Assembly: GCF_902806475.1 (NCBI RefSeq)
Contig: NZ_CADCWS010000010.1
Coordinates: forward strand, 1-45,395
Length of the DNA: 45,395 nt
Reading direction: 5' to 3'
Origin: Candidatus Frankia nodulisporulans
GTDB taxonomy: Bacteria > Actinomycetota > Actinomycetes > Frankiales > Frankiaceae
Shown one piece after another: positions 39,108 through 45,395 of this stretch. Numbering within the stretch: the first letter of the stretch is position 1; every line of letters starts with the position of its first letter. A program made the translations under genes and the position numbers. The notes beneath the pieces are model-generated. The model was not told the DNA's origin. It was given only the letters and a program-made list of their open reading frames with translations, and did no database searches.

Positions 39108-39677
39108 TCAGCCGGTGGCGGCTGGACCGCCGGTGCCCTCCCGGGCGTCGATCTGCTGGCGGGCGATCTCGCAGGCGGCGGCGCCATGGGTTGGGTCCAC
39201 ATCGACGAGTCGGGCCACGATGCGGCGCAGCAGCCGGACGAACTCCTCGCGCTCCGCGGGTTCCAGCGCGGCGAGAACATGCTGGTCAACCAGCAGCCGC
39301 TGCTGCTGGGCGGCCGAGTGGACGAGGGTGCCGCGTTCGGTCGCGACGAGGATGCGAGCGCGACGATCGCCCGGATCCGGCTGACGGAGCACAAGCCCGT
39401 CCCGCTCGAGTTCGTCGACCAGACGCACCATGACCGTGCGGTCGATGCCGAACCTGCGCGCGACCTCTATCTGGTTGCGACCCTCACCCTCGACGGCGGC
39501 GCCCAGCACCTGAAGCGCGCGCAGACCACCGGGCAGCTGCGTGCAGGCCGAGGCGGCCGCCTCGAGGTAGCCGTACTGCGCCTGACCCATCAGCCAGCCG
39601 AGATCGTGCCCCAGATCCTCGGGCAGACCCTCGGCCTCGGCGCCGTGCACCGCGGCAGACGCCCCGGCGTCGCTCAT
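39108..39677 (-). CDS. MarR family transcriptional regulator
   Basis: A 189-aa winged-helix regulator. LRALQVLGAAVEGEGRNQIEVARRFGIDRTVMVRLVDELERDGLV is the HTH, and RQPDPGDRRARIL forms the wing with the usual DRR; dimerisation helices flank it. No conserved redox Cys is evident (one Cys near residue 45, one near the C-terminus). It is divergent from azoR, so it probably represses azoR and itself in response to a quinone, azo or aromatic compound. ATG 39677 sits 6 nt after TACCCT, so the mRNA may be leaderless. Confidence 0.92.
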   Translation of the reverse strand: MSDAGASAAVHGAEAEGLPEDLGHDLGWLMGQAQYGYLEAAASACTQLPGGLRALQVLGAAVEGEGRNQIEVARRFGIDRTVMVRLVDELERDGLVLRQPDPGDRRARILVATERGTLVHSAAQQQRLLVDQHVLAALEPAEREEFVRLLRRIVARLVDVDPTHGAAACEIARQQIDAREGTGGPAATG

Positions 39678-39683
39678 CGTGCC

Positions 39684-39689
39684 AGGGTA
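39684..39689 (-). promoter_or_regulatory. Leaderless-type -10 box of marR
   Basis: TACCCT, then GGCACG, then the ATG of marR: the same spacing and a similar sequence as at guaA and tsaB. Confidence 0.45.
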
Positions 39690-39766
39690 CCCGCGTTCGC
39701 CAGCCCGATCACCCCGTGAGATAAGTGCACTTGCAGACGATCCCATCCAAAGATAGTCTCGGTATC

Positions 39767-39803
39767 GATCTTCGCGCCATGCGAAGATCTTCTATCGAGA
39801 TCT
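39767..39803. promoter_or_regulatory. Nested palindromes between marR and azoR
   Basis: GATCTTCGC-GCCAT-GCGAAGATC is a perfect 9-bp inverted repeat with a 5-bp centre; overlapping it is AGATCT-N7-AGATCT (39785-39803). Outer GATAG/CTATC arms flank the first. AAGTGCACTT (39723-39732) is a further palindrome nearer marR. These are good candidates for the MarR operator. Confidence 0.6.
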
Positions 39804-39897
39804 TTCCCGCGCGTGGTTGACGGCCTGACCTGGCTGGTCCGGCCTGAGCAGCCGCGACGCGAACGTGACTCGGCAACCGTGACTCAAAGGACGGCTC

Positions 39898-40533
39898 ATG
39901 GCCCACCTACTGCACGTCGACGCCAGCTTCGCCCGTGAGGGTTCGACCTCCCGGGCGCTGGGCGCTGTCTTCGCCGAGGCCTGGCAGGCCGCCCATCCCG
40001 GCGGCATCCTCAGCTACCGGGATCTCGCCCTCACGCCCCCGCCCCATCTGGACTGGGAGACCGTCTCCGCCGGCTTCCTGCCCTCCGACCAGCACTCGCC
40101 CGCGCAGACCGAGGCCGTCAAGCGGCGCGAGGAGCTGGTCGCCGAGCTCGAGGCGGCCGACGAGTACCTGTTCACGCTGCCGATGTACAACTTCTCGGTG
40201 CCCTCGACGTTCAAGGCGTGGGTCGATCAGATCATCATCGTGGGCCGCACGCTGCGCCAGCCTCCGGAGCCCTCGGCGCTGACCGGTTCCCGCGTCACCG
40301 TGCTCGCCACCCAGGGCGGTTCCTACGCGGCGGGCACACCCAAGGAGGGCTGGGACCACCAGCTCCCCTACGTGGCACACATCCTGGAGTCACTCGGCGC
40401 GACCGATGTCGAGCTGATCCGGGTGGAGATGACGCTCGCTCCGGTCAACCCGGCGCTCGCGGAGTTCATCGACCTGAACAGCCGCAGCCGCGGCGCCGGC
40501 GAGGCGGCTCTGCGCGCCCGCGCGGCAGCCTGA
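39898..40533 (+). CDS. azoR: FMN-dependent NADH-azoreductase / quinone reductase (AzoR-like)
   Basis: A 211-aa flavodoxin-like oxidoreductase that reduces azo bonds or quinones by two electrons, probably for detoxification. HVDASFAREGSTSRAL is the FMN phosphate site; LPMYNFSVPSTFKAWVDQII is the AzoR hallmark around the flavin; LATQGGSYAAG follows. ATG 39898 has AAAGGA upstream. It is divergent from marR with palindromes between. It occupies the place where tsaD is usual. Confidence 0.93.
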   Translation: MAHLLHVDASFAREGSTSRALGAVFAEAWQAAHPGGILSYRDLALTPPPHLDWETVSAGFLPSDQHSPAQTEAVKRREELVAELEAADEYLFTLPMYNFSVPSTFKAWVDQIIIVGRTLRQPPEPSALTGSRVTVLATQGGSYAAGTPKEGWDHQLPYVAHILESLGATDVELIRVEMTLAPVNPALAEFIDLNSRSRGAGEAALRARAAA

Positions 40534-40558
40534 CCGGGTCACCGGCGGCGGCTGCTGG

Positions 40559-41278
40559 TCAGGGTTGCAGCAGGGCGCTGCCGGGGAGGGCACGCTCCCG
40601 GTCGTCGAGCAGAATGCCGTAGCCCACCGTGTCTATCGGCCGGGCCCGCATGACGAAGGCATCGCCGCCGGAGGGCTGGTAGTAGCCGCGCCGCTGACCG
40701 ATGTCGACGAAGCCGAGCCGGTGGTAGAGGGCCCGGGCGGCGTGGTTGTCGGTGCGGACCTCCAACCCGCAGGAGCGCGCCCCCAACTGGCGCGCCCGGC
40801 GCAGCAGGCTGATCATCAGACGGGCGCCGACGCCCCTGCCACTCAGGTGCGGGACGACTCCCACCGTCTGGATGTAGGCCCCGTCGTCGGAGATCGCCAG
40901 ACCCGCGTAACCGACGATCGACGTCAGGTCGTGCGTGGCGACACCACGCGGGCGCGACAGCGCGGTCAGGTAGTAGCGCTGATCGCCCTGGGCGAGCTCG
41001 GACCAGAACAGCTCGGCGCTCCACGCGTCGGCCACGAAGACCGTGCGCTCGAGGTTCGCGATGGTCTCGACATGCCACCAGCGCGTGGGCACCATGACAA
41101 GATCCACGATGGCCTGCGCGCCGGCCGGGGCCTCGATGACCAGCGAGTCCCTGACCGGCGGCTCGGTGGCCGGGAGTTCGGTGCCCGGGAGCGGGGAGGT
41201 CCGGGGTCTGGTGACGGAGGATCCAGGAGCCGGCGGCTCGGTCGTGGCGGGCCGGGCCGGGCGGCCCGGCTGGGTCAT
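40559..41278 (-). CDS. rimI: Ribosomal-protein-alanine N-acetyltransferase RimI (GNAT)
   Basis: A 239-aa GNAT protein. VPTRWWHVETIANLERTVFVADAWSAELFWSEL is the RimI N-terminal pattern; the acetyl-CoA loop is VVPHLSGRGVGARLM; LEVRTDNHAARALYHRLGFVDIGQRRGYY completes motif B. The first 50 residues are a Pro-rich extension. It acetylates the N-terminal alanine of S18 in E. coli; targets may be broader in actinobacteria. ATG overlaps the tsaB stop (ATGA). Confidence 0.94.
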   Translation of the reverse strand: MTQPGRPARPATTEPPAPGSSVTRPRTSPLPGTELPATEPPVRDSLVIEAPAGAQAIVDLVMVPTRWWHVETIANLERTVFVADAWSAELFWSELAQGDQRYYLTALSRPRGVATHDLTSIVGYAGLAISDDGAYIQTVGVVPHLSGRGVGARLMISLLRRARQLGARSCGLEVRTDNHAARALYHRLGFVDIGQRRGYYQPSGGDAFVMRARPIDTVGYGILLDDRERALPGSALLQP

Positions 41279-42042
41279 GAGCTGACCGGCTTCGGGGCGT
41301 GCGGCTCGGAGGCGTCCGGTCGCCGCAGATAGAGCGGGACCAGGGGCGACGGGACACGCCCCGCCAGCAGATCGGCGCCGGCGAGGCCGACCAGCAGCTC
41401 CGGACGCGGGTAGCCCGCCTCCGGCACGGTGGTGTCACCGCCCGCGGCGGGTAGGGGAAGCTCCGCGAAGTCGGCGAACAGGTCCGCGTACAGGGCCCGA
41501 CCTGGGCCGACGACCGCCGTGACGCCGTGAGCACGCAACAGCTCGGCGACCTGCGCCGGCCGACCGACCGCGGGGTCGCCCACCCGCACGCCATCGTCGT
41601 ACCGGGCCCAGTACACCTCCCGCCGACGGGCATCGGTGACCACAGCGGTCGCCCCGATCGTCGCGGCACCGATGCCGTCCAGCGAGCAGACGCCGTGCAC
41701 GGGGATCTCCAGCGCGTCGGCGAACGCGGCGGCCGTGACCATCCCGACCCGCAGGCTGGTGAACGGCCCCGGCCCGGCTCCGACGACGATCGCCGCGAGG
41801 TCGGACGGGTGCACATCCGCTTCGTCGAGCACCGAGCGCATCGACGGCGCCAGCAGCTCGCCGTGGCGGCGGGCATCGACGGTGACGACGCTGCCGCGCG
41901 GCCAGACCTGCACCCCGGCGTCGCCGACGGCCTCATCCAGCCAGCTCGGTCCGCCGGGATTCGCGGCGGTCTCGGCCGCCGTCAGTTCAGCGAGGGCCAC
42001 AGCACAGGCAGCCGTGGACGTATCAAGGGCCAGCACCAGCAC
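41275..42042 (-). CDS. tsaB: t6A tRNA modification protein TsaB
   Basis: A 255-aa ASKHA-fold protein that, with TsaD and TsaE, transfers threonylcarbamoyl to A37 of ANN-decoding tRNAs. LVLALDTSTAACAVAL is the first phosphate loop; VVGAGPGPFTSLRVGMVTAAAFADAL is the TsaB/TsaD signature. GTG 42042 lies 6 nt after TAGGCT. It is coupled to rimI by ATGA. tsaD, its dimer partner, is not in this window. Confidence 0.96.
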   Translation of the reverse strand: MLVLALDTSTAACAVALAELTAAETAANPGGPSWLDEAVGDAGVQVWPRGSVVTVDARRHGELLAPSMRSVLDEADVHPSDLAAIVVGAGPGPFTSLRVGMVTAAAFADALEIPVHGVCSLDGIGAATIGATAVVTDARRREVYWARYDDGVRVGDPAVGRPAQVAELLRAHGVTAVVGPGRALYADLFADFAELPLPAAGGDTTVPEAGYPRPELLVGLAGADLLAGRVPSPLVPLYLRRPDASEPHAPKPVSS

Positions 42043-42048
42043 CGCTCC

Positions 42049-42054
42049 AGCCTA
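42049..42054 (-). promoter_or_regulatory. Leaderless-type -10 box of tsaB
   Basis: CCGTAGGCTGGAGCG directly precedes GTG; the guaA element differs in one base (C for A). It implies a promoter inside the tsaE-tsaB gap of 51 nt. Confidence 0.5.
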
Positions 42055-42093
42055 CGGAGGCGCCTGACCCACCGAGGCCGCGCCCCATGCCCG

Positions 42094-42633
42094 TCAGCTC
42101 GACAGGCCACGCAGACGTGCGGTCCAGGACGGGCCGGATGCCAGCAGCCGCACGGTTCGGACCTCGCCGGACTCGTCGGCGGTGGGCCGGGTCAGCACCA
42201 CCTCCAGATGGTCCTGGGCGAGACCTTCGACCAGGCCCGCGCCCCATTCGACGACGGTCACCGACCGGTCGGCGTCGGCGTCGAGGTCCAGGTCGTCCGC
42301 CTCGGCCGCCGCGCCGAGCCGGTAGGCGTCCACATGGACGAGCGGGATGCGGCCGTCGGCGTAGATCCGCGACAGCACGTAGGTCGGCGAGGTGACCGTC
42401 TCCCGGACGCCGAGACCGGCCGCGATGCCCTGGGCGAGCACGGTCTTGCCAGCGCCGAGCGGCCCTGAGAGCACGATCAGATCACCGGGACGCAGCACGT
42501 CGGCCAGCCGCGCGCCGAGCGCACGCATCCGCTCGGCCGTCGGGATCCGCACCGTCGGGATCTGCGCCGTCGGGATCTGCACCACCGGGGCCGGAACGCC
42601 GTCGTCGGCACCGCGTGTCGGGTTCACGCTCAT
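42094..42633 (-). CDS. tsaE: t6A ATPase TsaE
   Basis: A 179-aa P-loop ATPase that drives the TsaBD cycle. LSGPLGAGKTVLAQGIAAGLG is Walker A, TSPTYVLSRIY is the switch with the conserved Thr-Ser-Pro, and HVDAYRL and VVEWG follow. The N-terminus has three IPTA/IPTV repeats coded by similar 15-nt units. ATG 42633 has GGAG close by. It is upstream of tsaB. Confidence 0.95.
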   Translation of the reverse strand: MSVNPTRGADDGVPAPVVQIPTAQIPTVRIPTAERMRALGARLADVLRPGDLIVLSGPLGAGKTVLAQGIAAGLGVRETVTSPTYVLSRIYADGRIPLVHVDAYRLGAAAEADDLDLDADADRSVTVVEWGAGLVEGLAQDHLEVVLTRPTADESGEVRTVRLLASGPSWTARLRGLSS

Positions 42634-42711
42634 GGCTCCATTCTCACCACTGGCGCGCGCCTTCCCCGTCCACCGGCCGCGACAGCGGCCACCGCGGGTC
42701 GTCGAACGGGC

Positions 42712-43839
42712 TCAGGCGGCGCCGAGTGGTCGGGCGGTCCGGCGGTGCGCGGCGGCGGGCTGGGCGACGGCGGGGCCGGTGACGGCACGCTCGACCAGGC
42801 GACGGATCGCCGCGTTCACCGCCGCGGGACGTTCCAGCATGATGGCGTGCCCGGCGTTCTCCTCGACGAGCAGCTCCGCCTCGGGCAGGGCCGCCGCGAT
42901 CGTGCGGCTGTGACCGACCGGGGTGACCAGGTCCGCGGCGCCGACGACGATCAGCGTGGGGGTGGTCGCGAACCGGTCGACGGCGGCGAGACGGTCGTTG
43001 TCGAGCAGGGTCGGCAGGAAGGCCGCGATGACCTCCACCGGGGTCCGGGAGACCATCTCCTCGAGGAAGGTGATGACCGCGGGCGACAGGTCGGTGCCGC
43101 CGAAGGCGATCCGGCGAGTCACCTCCCAGGACAGGTCGCTGCCGCTGCCGCGCAGGTGCTCGAGCACCCCGGACGCCCGCCGCATGCCGACGGCGACACC
43201 CGGCACCACCCGCCGCACGACCCCGGTCAGCAGCGCCGCCGGGCCCAGGGTGGCCCGGGCGAGCTCCGAGGCGCTGGTGGACAGCAGGGCGACGCCGATG
43301 ATGCGGTCGCCGAACAGTTCCGGATGCTCCTCGGCGAGCCCCAGCACCGCCATGCCACCCATCGAGTGGCCGATCAGCACGATCGGCCCGGTGGGGACCC
43401 GCTCGCGGATGACCCGGTACAGGTCATCCGCGAGCACGTCGATGGTGCAGTTGCCCACGACGGACGGACCGGAACGCCCGTGGGCGCGCTGGTCGAAGAA
43501 CACCATCCGCCCGAGATCGGTCAGATCGCGCTGCTGCAGGATCCAGCTGTCGGAACACACGCAGAACCCGTGCACGAACACCAGGGTGAGCGGTGCGTCC
43601 GCCGGGCCGGTCTCCTCGACGTGCAGCGGCACCCCGTCGCCGGCGAGGACGGTGGTGACCCGGCCGTCGATCCGCGCGGCCTCGAACGACCTGGTGACCT
43701 CCGTACGCAGGCGACGACGGTGGATGGCCCGGCGCTCGGCGACGAGACCGGCGACAGCGGCCACCCCGACCACCCCGAGTGAGCCGGTGACCGCCCGTGC
43801 TGCTCGGGACCCCGCCACCGCGCCGACCGACCTGACCAT
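42712..43839 (-). CDS. Alpha/beta hydrolase
   Basis: A 375-aa hydrolase with an N-terminal hydrophobic stretch (SLGVVGVAAVAGLVA), possibly a membrane anchor. LVFVHGFCVCSDSW is the HG motif, VLIGHSMGG holds the nucleophile Ser, LIVVGAADLVTPVGHS the Asp and ENAGHAIMLERP the His. ATG 43839 has GGAGG 5 nt upstream. Similar hydrolases commonly lie between alr and tsaE in streptomycetes; alr is not seen here. Substrate is unknown. Confidence 0.92.
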   Translation of the reverse strand: MVRSVGAVAGSRAARAVTGSLGVVGVAAVAGLVAERRAIHRRRLRTEVTRSFEAARIDGRVTTVLAGDGVPLHVEETGPADAPLTLVFVHGFCVCSDSWILQQRDLTDLGRMVFFDQRAHGRSGPSVVGNCTIDVLADDLYRVIRERVPTGPIVLIGHSMGGMAVLGLAEEHPELFGDRIIGVALLSTSASELARATLGPAALLTGVVRRVVPGVAVGMRRASGVLEHLRGSGSDLSWEVTRRIAFGGTDLSPAVITFLEEMVSRTPVEVIAAFLPTLLDNDRLAAVDRFATTPTLIVVGAADLVTPVGHSRTIAAALPEAELLVEENAGHAIMLERPAAVNAAIRRLVERAVTGPAVAQPAAAHRRTARPLGAA

Positions 43840-44040
43840 CCCCGCCTCCGTCCACCGCACAACCCGGCTCCTCCGGACTGCCCTGAACCGATGATGCCTC
43901 GCACATCCGACACAGGCAGGTTCGAGGGGACTCGTCCACGACCATGGTCCGGCGTGCACGGGTCGGACGCGGGGCCGCTCAGGGGCCGGTCAGCCCGCGT
44001 TCCGTAGCCGGTTGGCGACGGAGCGGATCATCGGGGTGGA

Positions 44041-45303
44041 TCAGGCGAAGCCCGGCATCGGGAAGCCGGCGGTCAGCTCGTTGACCTGGGCCCGAATCCG
44101 CTCGATCGTCGCGGTGTCGTTGGCCGAGGCCGCCTTGACGGCGTCGTCGATCCAACCGGCGATCAGCGGCATGTGCGCGGTGGTCAGGCCCCGGGTGGTC
44201 ACCGCGGCGGTGCCGAGACGGATGCCGGACGGGTCGAACGGCTTGCGCTTGTCGAACGGCACGGCGTTGTAGTTCAGCTCGATGCCGGCGGCGTCCAGCG
44301 CCTTGGCCGCCGGCTTGCCGCCGATGTCCTTGCTGGTCAGGTCGATGAGGATCAGGTGGTTGTCGGTACCGCCGGTGACCAGGTCGAAGCCACGCTCGAC
44401 CAGGGCCTCGGCCAGGGCGCGGGCGTTGGCGACGATGGCCTGGGCGTACTCGCGGAACGACGGGGTCGCCGCCTCCCGCAGCGCGACGGCGATCGCCGCG
44501 GTGGTGTGGTTGTGCGGGCCACCCTGCAGACCGGGAAAGACCGCCTTGTCCAGCGCCGTGGCATGCTCCGCGTCCGACATCAGCATCGCGCCACGCGGGC
44601 CGCGCAGCGTCTTGTGCGTGGTGGTGGAGATCACCGGGGCGTACCCGACCGGGGAGGGATGCGCACCCCCGGCGATGAGCCCGGCGATGTGCGCGATGTC
44701 GGCGACGAGCACGGCGCCGACCTCCCGCGCGATCTCGGCGAAACCCGGGAAGTCGATCGTGCGCGGGATCGCCGTGCCGCCGCAGAAGATGACCTTCGGA
44801 CGCTCGGCCAGCGCGAGGTCACGCACCTCGTCCAGGTCGATCCGGCCGGTGTCGGCCCGCAGCCCGTAACGAACGCTGCGGAACCACTTGCCGGTCGCCG
44901 ACACGCTCCACCCGTGGGTGAGGTGCCCGCCCATCGGCAGCGACAGACCCATGATCGTGTCGCCGGGCTGGGCGAAGGCCAGGTAGACGGCCAGGTTCGC
45001 CGGCGACCCGGAGTACGGCTGGACATTGGCGTGCTCGACCCCGAACAGCGCCTTCGCCCGGTCGACGGCGAGGGTCTCGATCGGGTCGATGACCTGCTGG
45101 CCCTCGTAGTAGCGCTTCCCGACGTACCCCTCGGAGTACTTGTTGGTCAGCACCGAACCGGATGCCTCGAGCACCGCGGTGGACACGTAGTTCTCCGAGG
45201 CGATCAACCTGATGGACCCGTGCTGGCGGGCGGCCTCGGCCTCGATCAGACCCGCGATCTCCGGATCGGCGACGGTCAGTTCGGGAAGGGGTGGGTTGTG
45301 CAC
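44041..45303 (-). CDS. glyA: Serine hydroxymethyltransferase
   Basis: A PLP enzyme that converts serine plus THF to glycine and methylene-THF, supplying the one-carbon units used by PurN and PurH. IRLIASENYVSTAVLEASGS opens the fold; the PLP Lys is in STTTHKTLRGPRG; GGTDNHLILIDL and IRLGTAAVTTRGL are also typical. GTG 45303 (420 aa) has GGAGG 5 nt upstream; ATG 45318 and ATG 45366 are in frame and possible. There is a 201-nt gap to the hydrolase gene in which I see no gene. Confidence 0.97.
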   Translation of the reverse strand: MHNPPLPELTVADPEIAGLIEAEAARQHGSIRLIASENYVSTAVLEASGSVLTNKYSEGYVGKRYYEGQQVIDPIETLAVDRAKALFGVEHANVQPYSGSPANLAVYLAFAQPGDTIMGLSLPMGGHLTHGWSVSATGKWFRSVRYGLRADTGRIDLDEVRDLALAERPKVIFCGGTAIPRTIDFPGFAEIAREVGAVLVADIAHIAGLIAGGAHPSPVGYAPVISTTTHKTLRGPRGAMLMSDAEHATALDKAVFPGLQGGPHNHTTAAIAVALREAATPSFREYAQAIVANARALAEALVERGFDLVTGGTDNHLILIDLTSKDIGGKPAAKALDAAGIELNYNAVPFDKRKPFDPSGIRLGTAAVTTRGLTTAHMPLIAGWIDDAVKAASANDTATIERIRAQVNELTAGFPMPGFA

Positions 45304-45395
45304 AGTAACCTCCGGCATGTCTCGTTCGGCCGGAGGCACCCAGACGCGCGGCACCGACCCGCTCATCGCTCCCCGGTGGTCAGTTCCACCTCTGT

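Overview
This is a very GC-rich (about 70%) actinobacterial chromosome segment. The best guess is a Frankia-type actinomycete. The signs are a complete cvnABCD conservon, a WhiD/WhiB3-type WhiB protein, a GroEL1 with a His-rich tail, GuaB3 beside GuaB, many GTG starts and several promoters that look leaderless. I saw no rRNA or tRNA genes, no IS or phage genes and no CRISPR array; this is mostly a conserved housekeeping region.

Left third (1-19,300, mostly minus strand). From right to left along transcription the order is guaA, a threonine-dehydratase-like gene, pcrA/uvrD1 with a LexA-box-like site at its start, then (after a plus-strand lipase and an apparently frameshifted carboxyltransferase beta/alpha fusion) a Ser/Thr kinase, sucC-sucD, a DUF5336-like membrane protein with a PYGQ-rich tail, a DUF6350/PerM-like membrane protein, a small HTH regulator and purN-purH. 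The set pcrA, sucC, sucD, DUF5336, perM, purN, purH matches the Rv0949-Rv0957 order of Mycobacterium tuberculosis.

Middle (19,300-31,400). A conservon (cvnA-cvnB-cvnC-cvnD, plus strand, start/stop overlaps) converges, over a strong hairpin, on a Tat-like lipoprotein of the type I periplasmic-binding fold. Next come two long Pro/Gly-rich single-pass membrane proteins joined by an 81-codon ORF that overlaps both neighbours by 4 nt (ATGA and GTGA). This is the least explained part of the window.

Right third (31,400-45,395). Purine and protein-quality genes follow: guaB3 and guaB, a DUF5319 protein, whiB, groEL1-groES with a CIRCE operator on a good promoter, a divergent marR/azoR pair, then rimI-tsaB-tsaE (N-terminal acetylation and t6A tRNA modification), an alpha/beta hydrolase and glyA. 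This matches the Rv3410c-Rv3422c order, except that the sigD-like gene and tsaD are missing from their usual places and the marR/azoR pair sits where tsaD is expected.

Functionally the window joins de novo purine synthesis (purN, purH, guaB, guaA; glyA supplies one-carbon units), one TCA step (sucCD), DNA repair, chaperonins, and membrane and G-protein signalling. Regulation visible in the sequence: CIRCE at groES, a LexA-like box at pcrA, a terminator or attenuator before the dehydratase, palindromes between marR and azoR, and a repeated motif TAsssTGGnrCG placed directly before the start codons of guaA, tsaB and marR.
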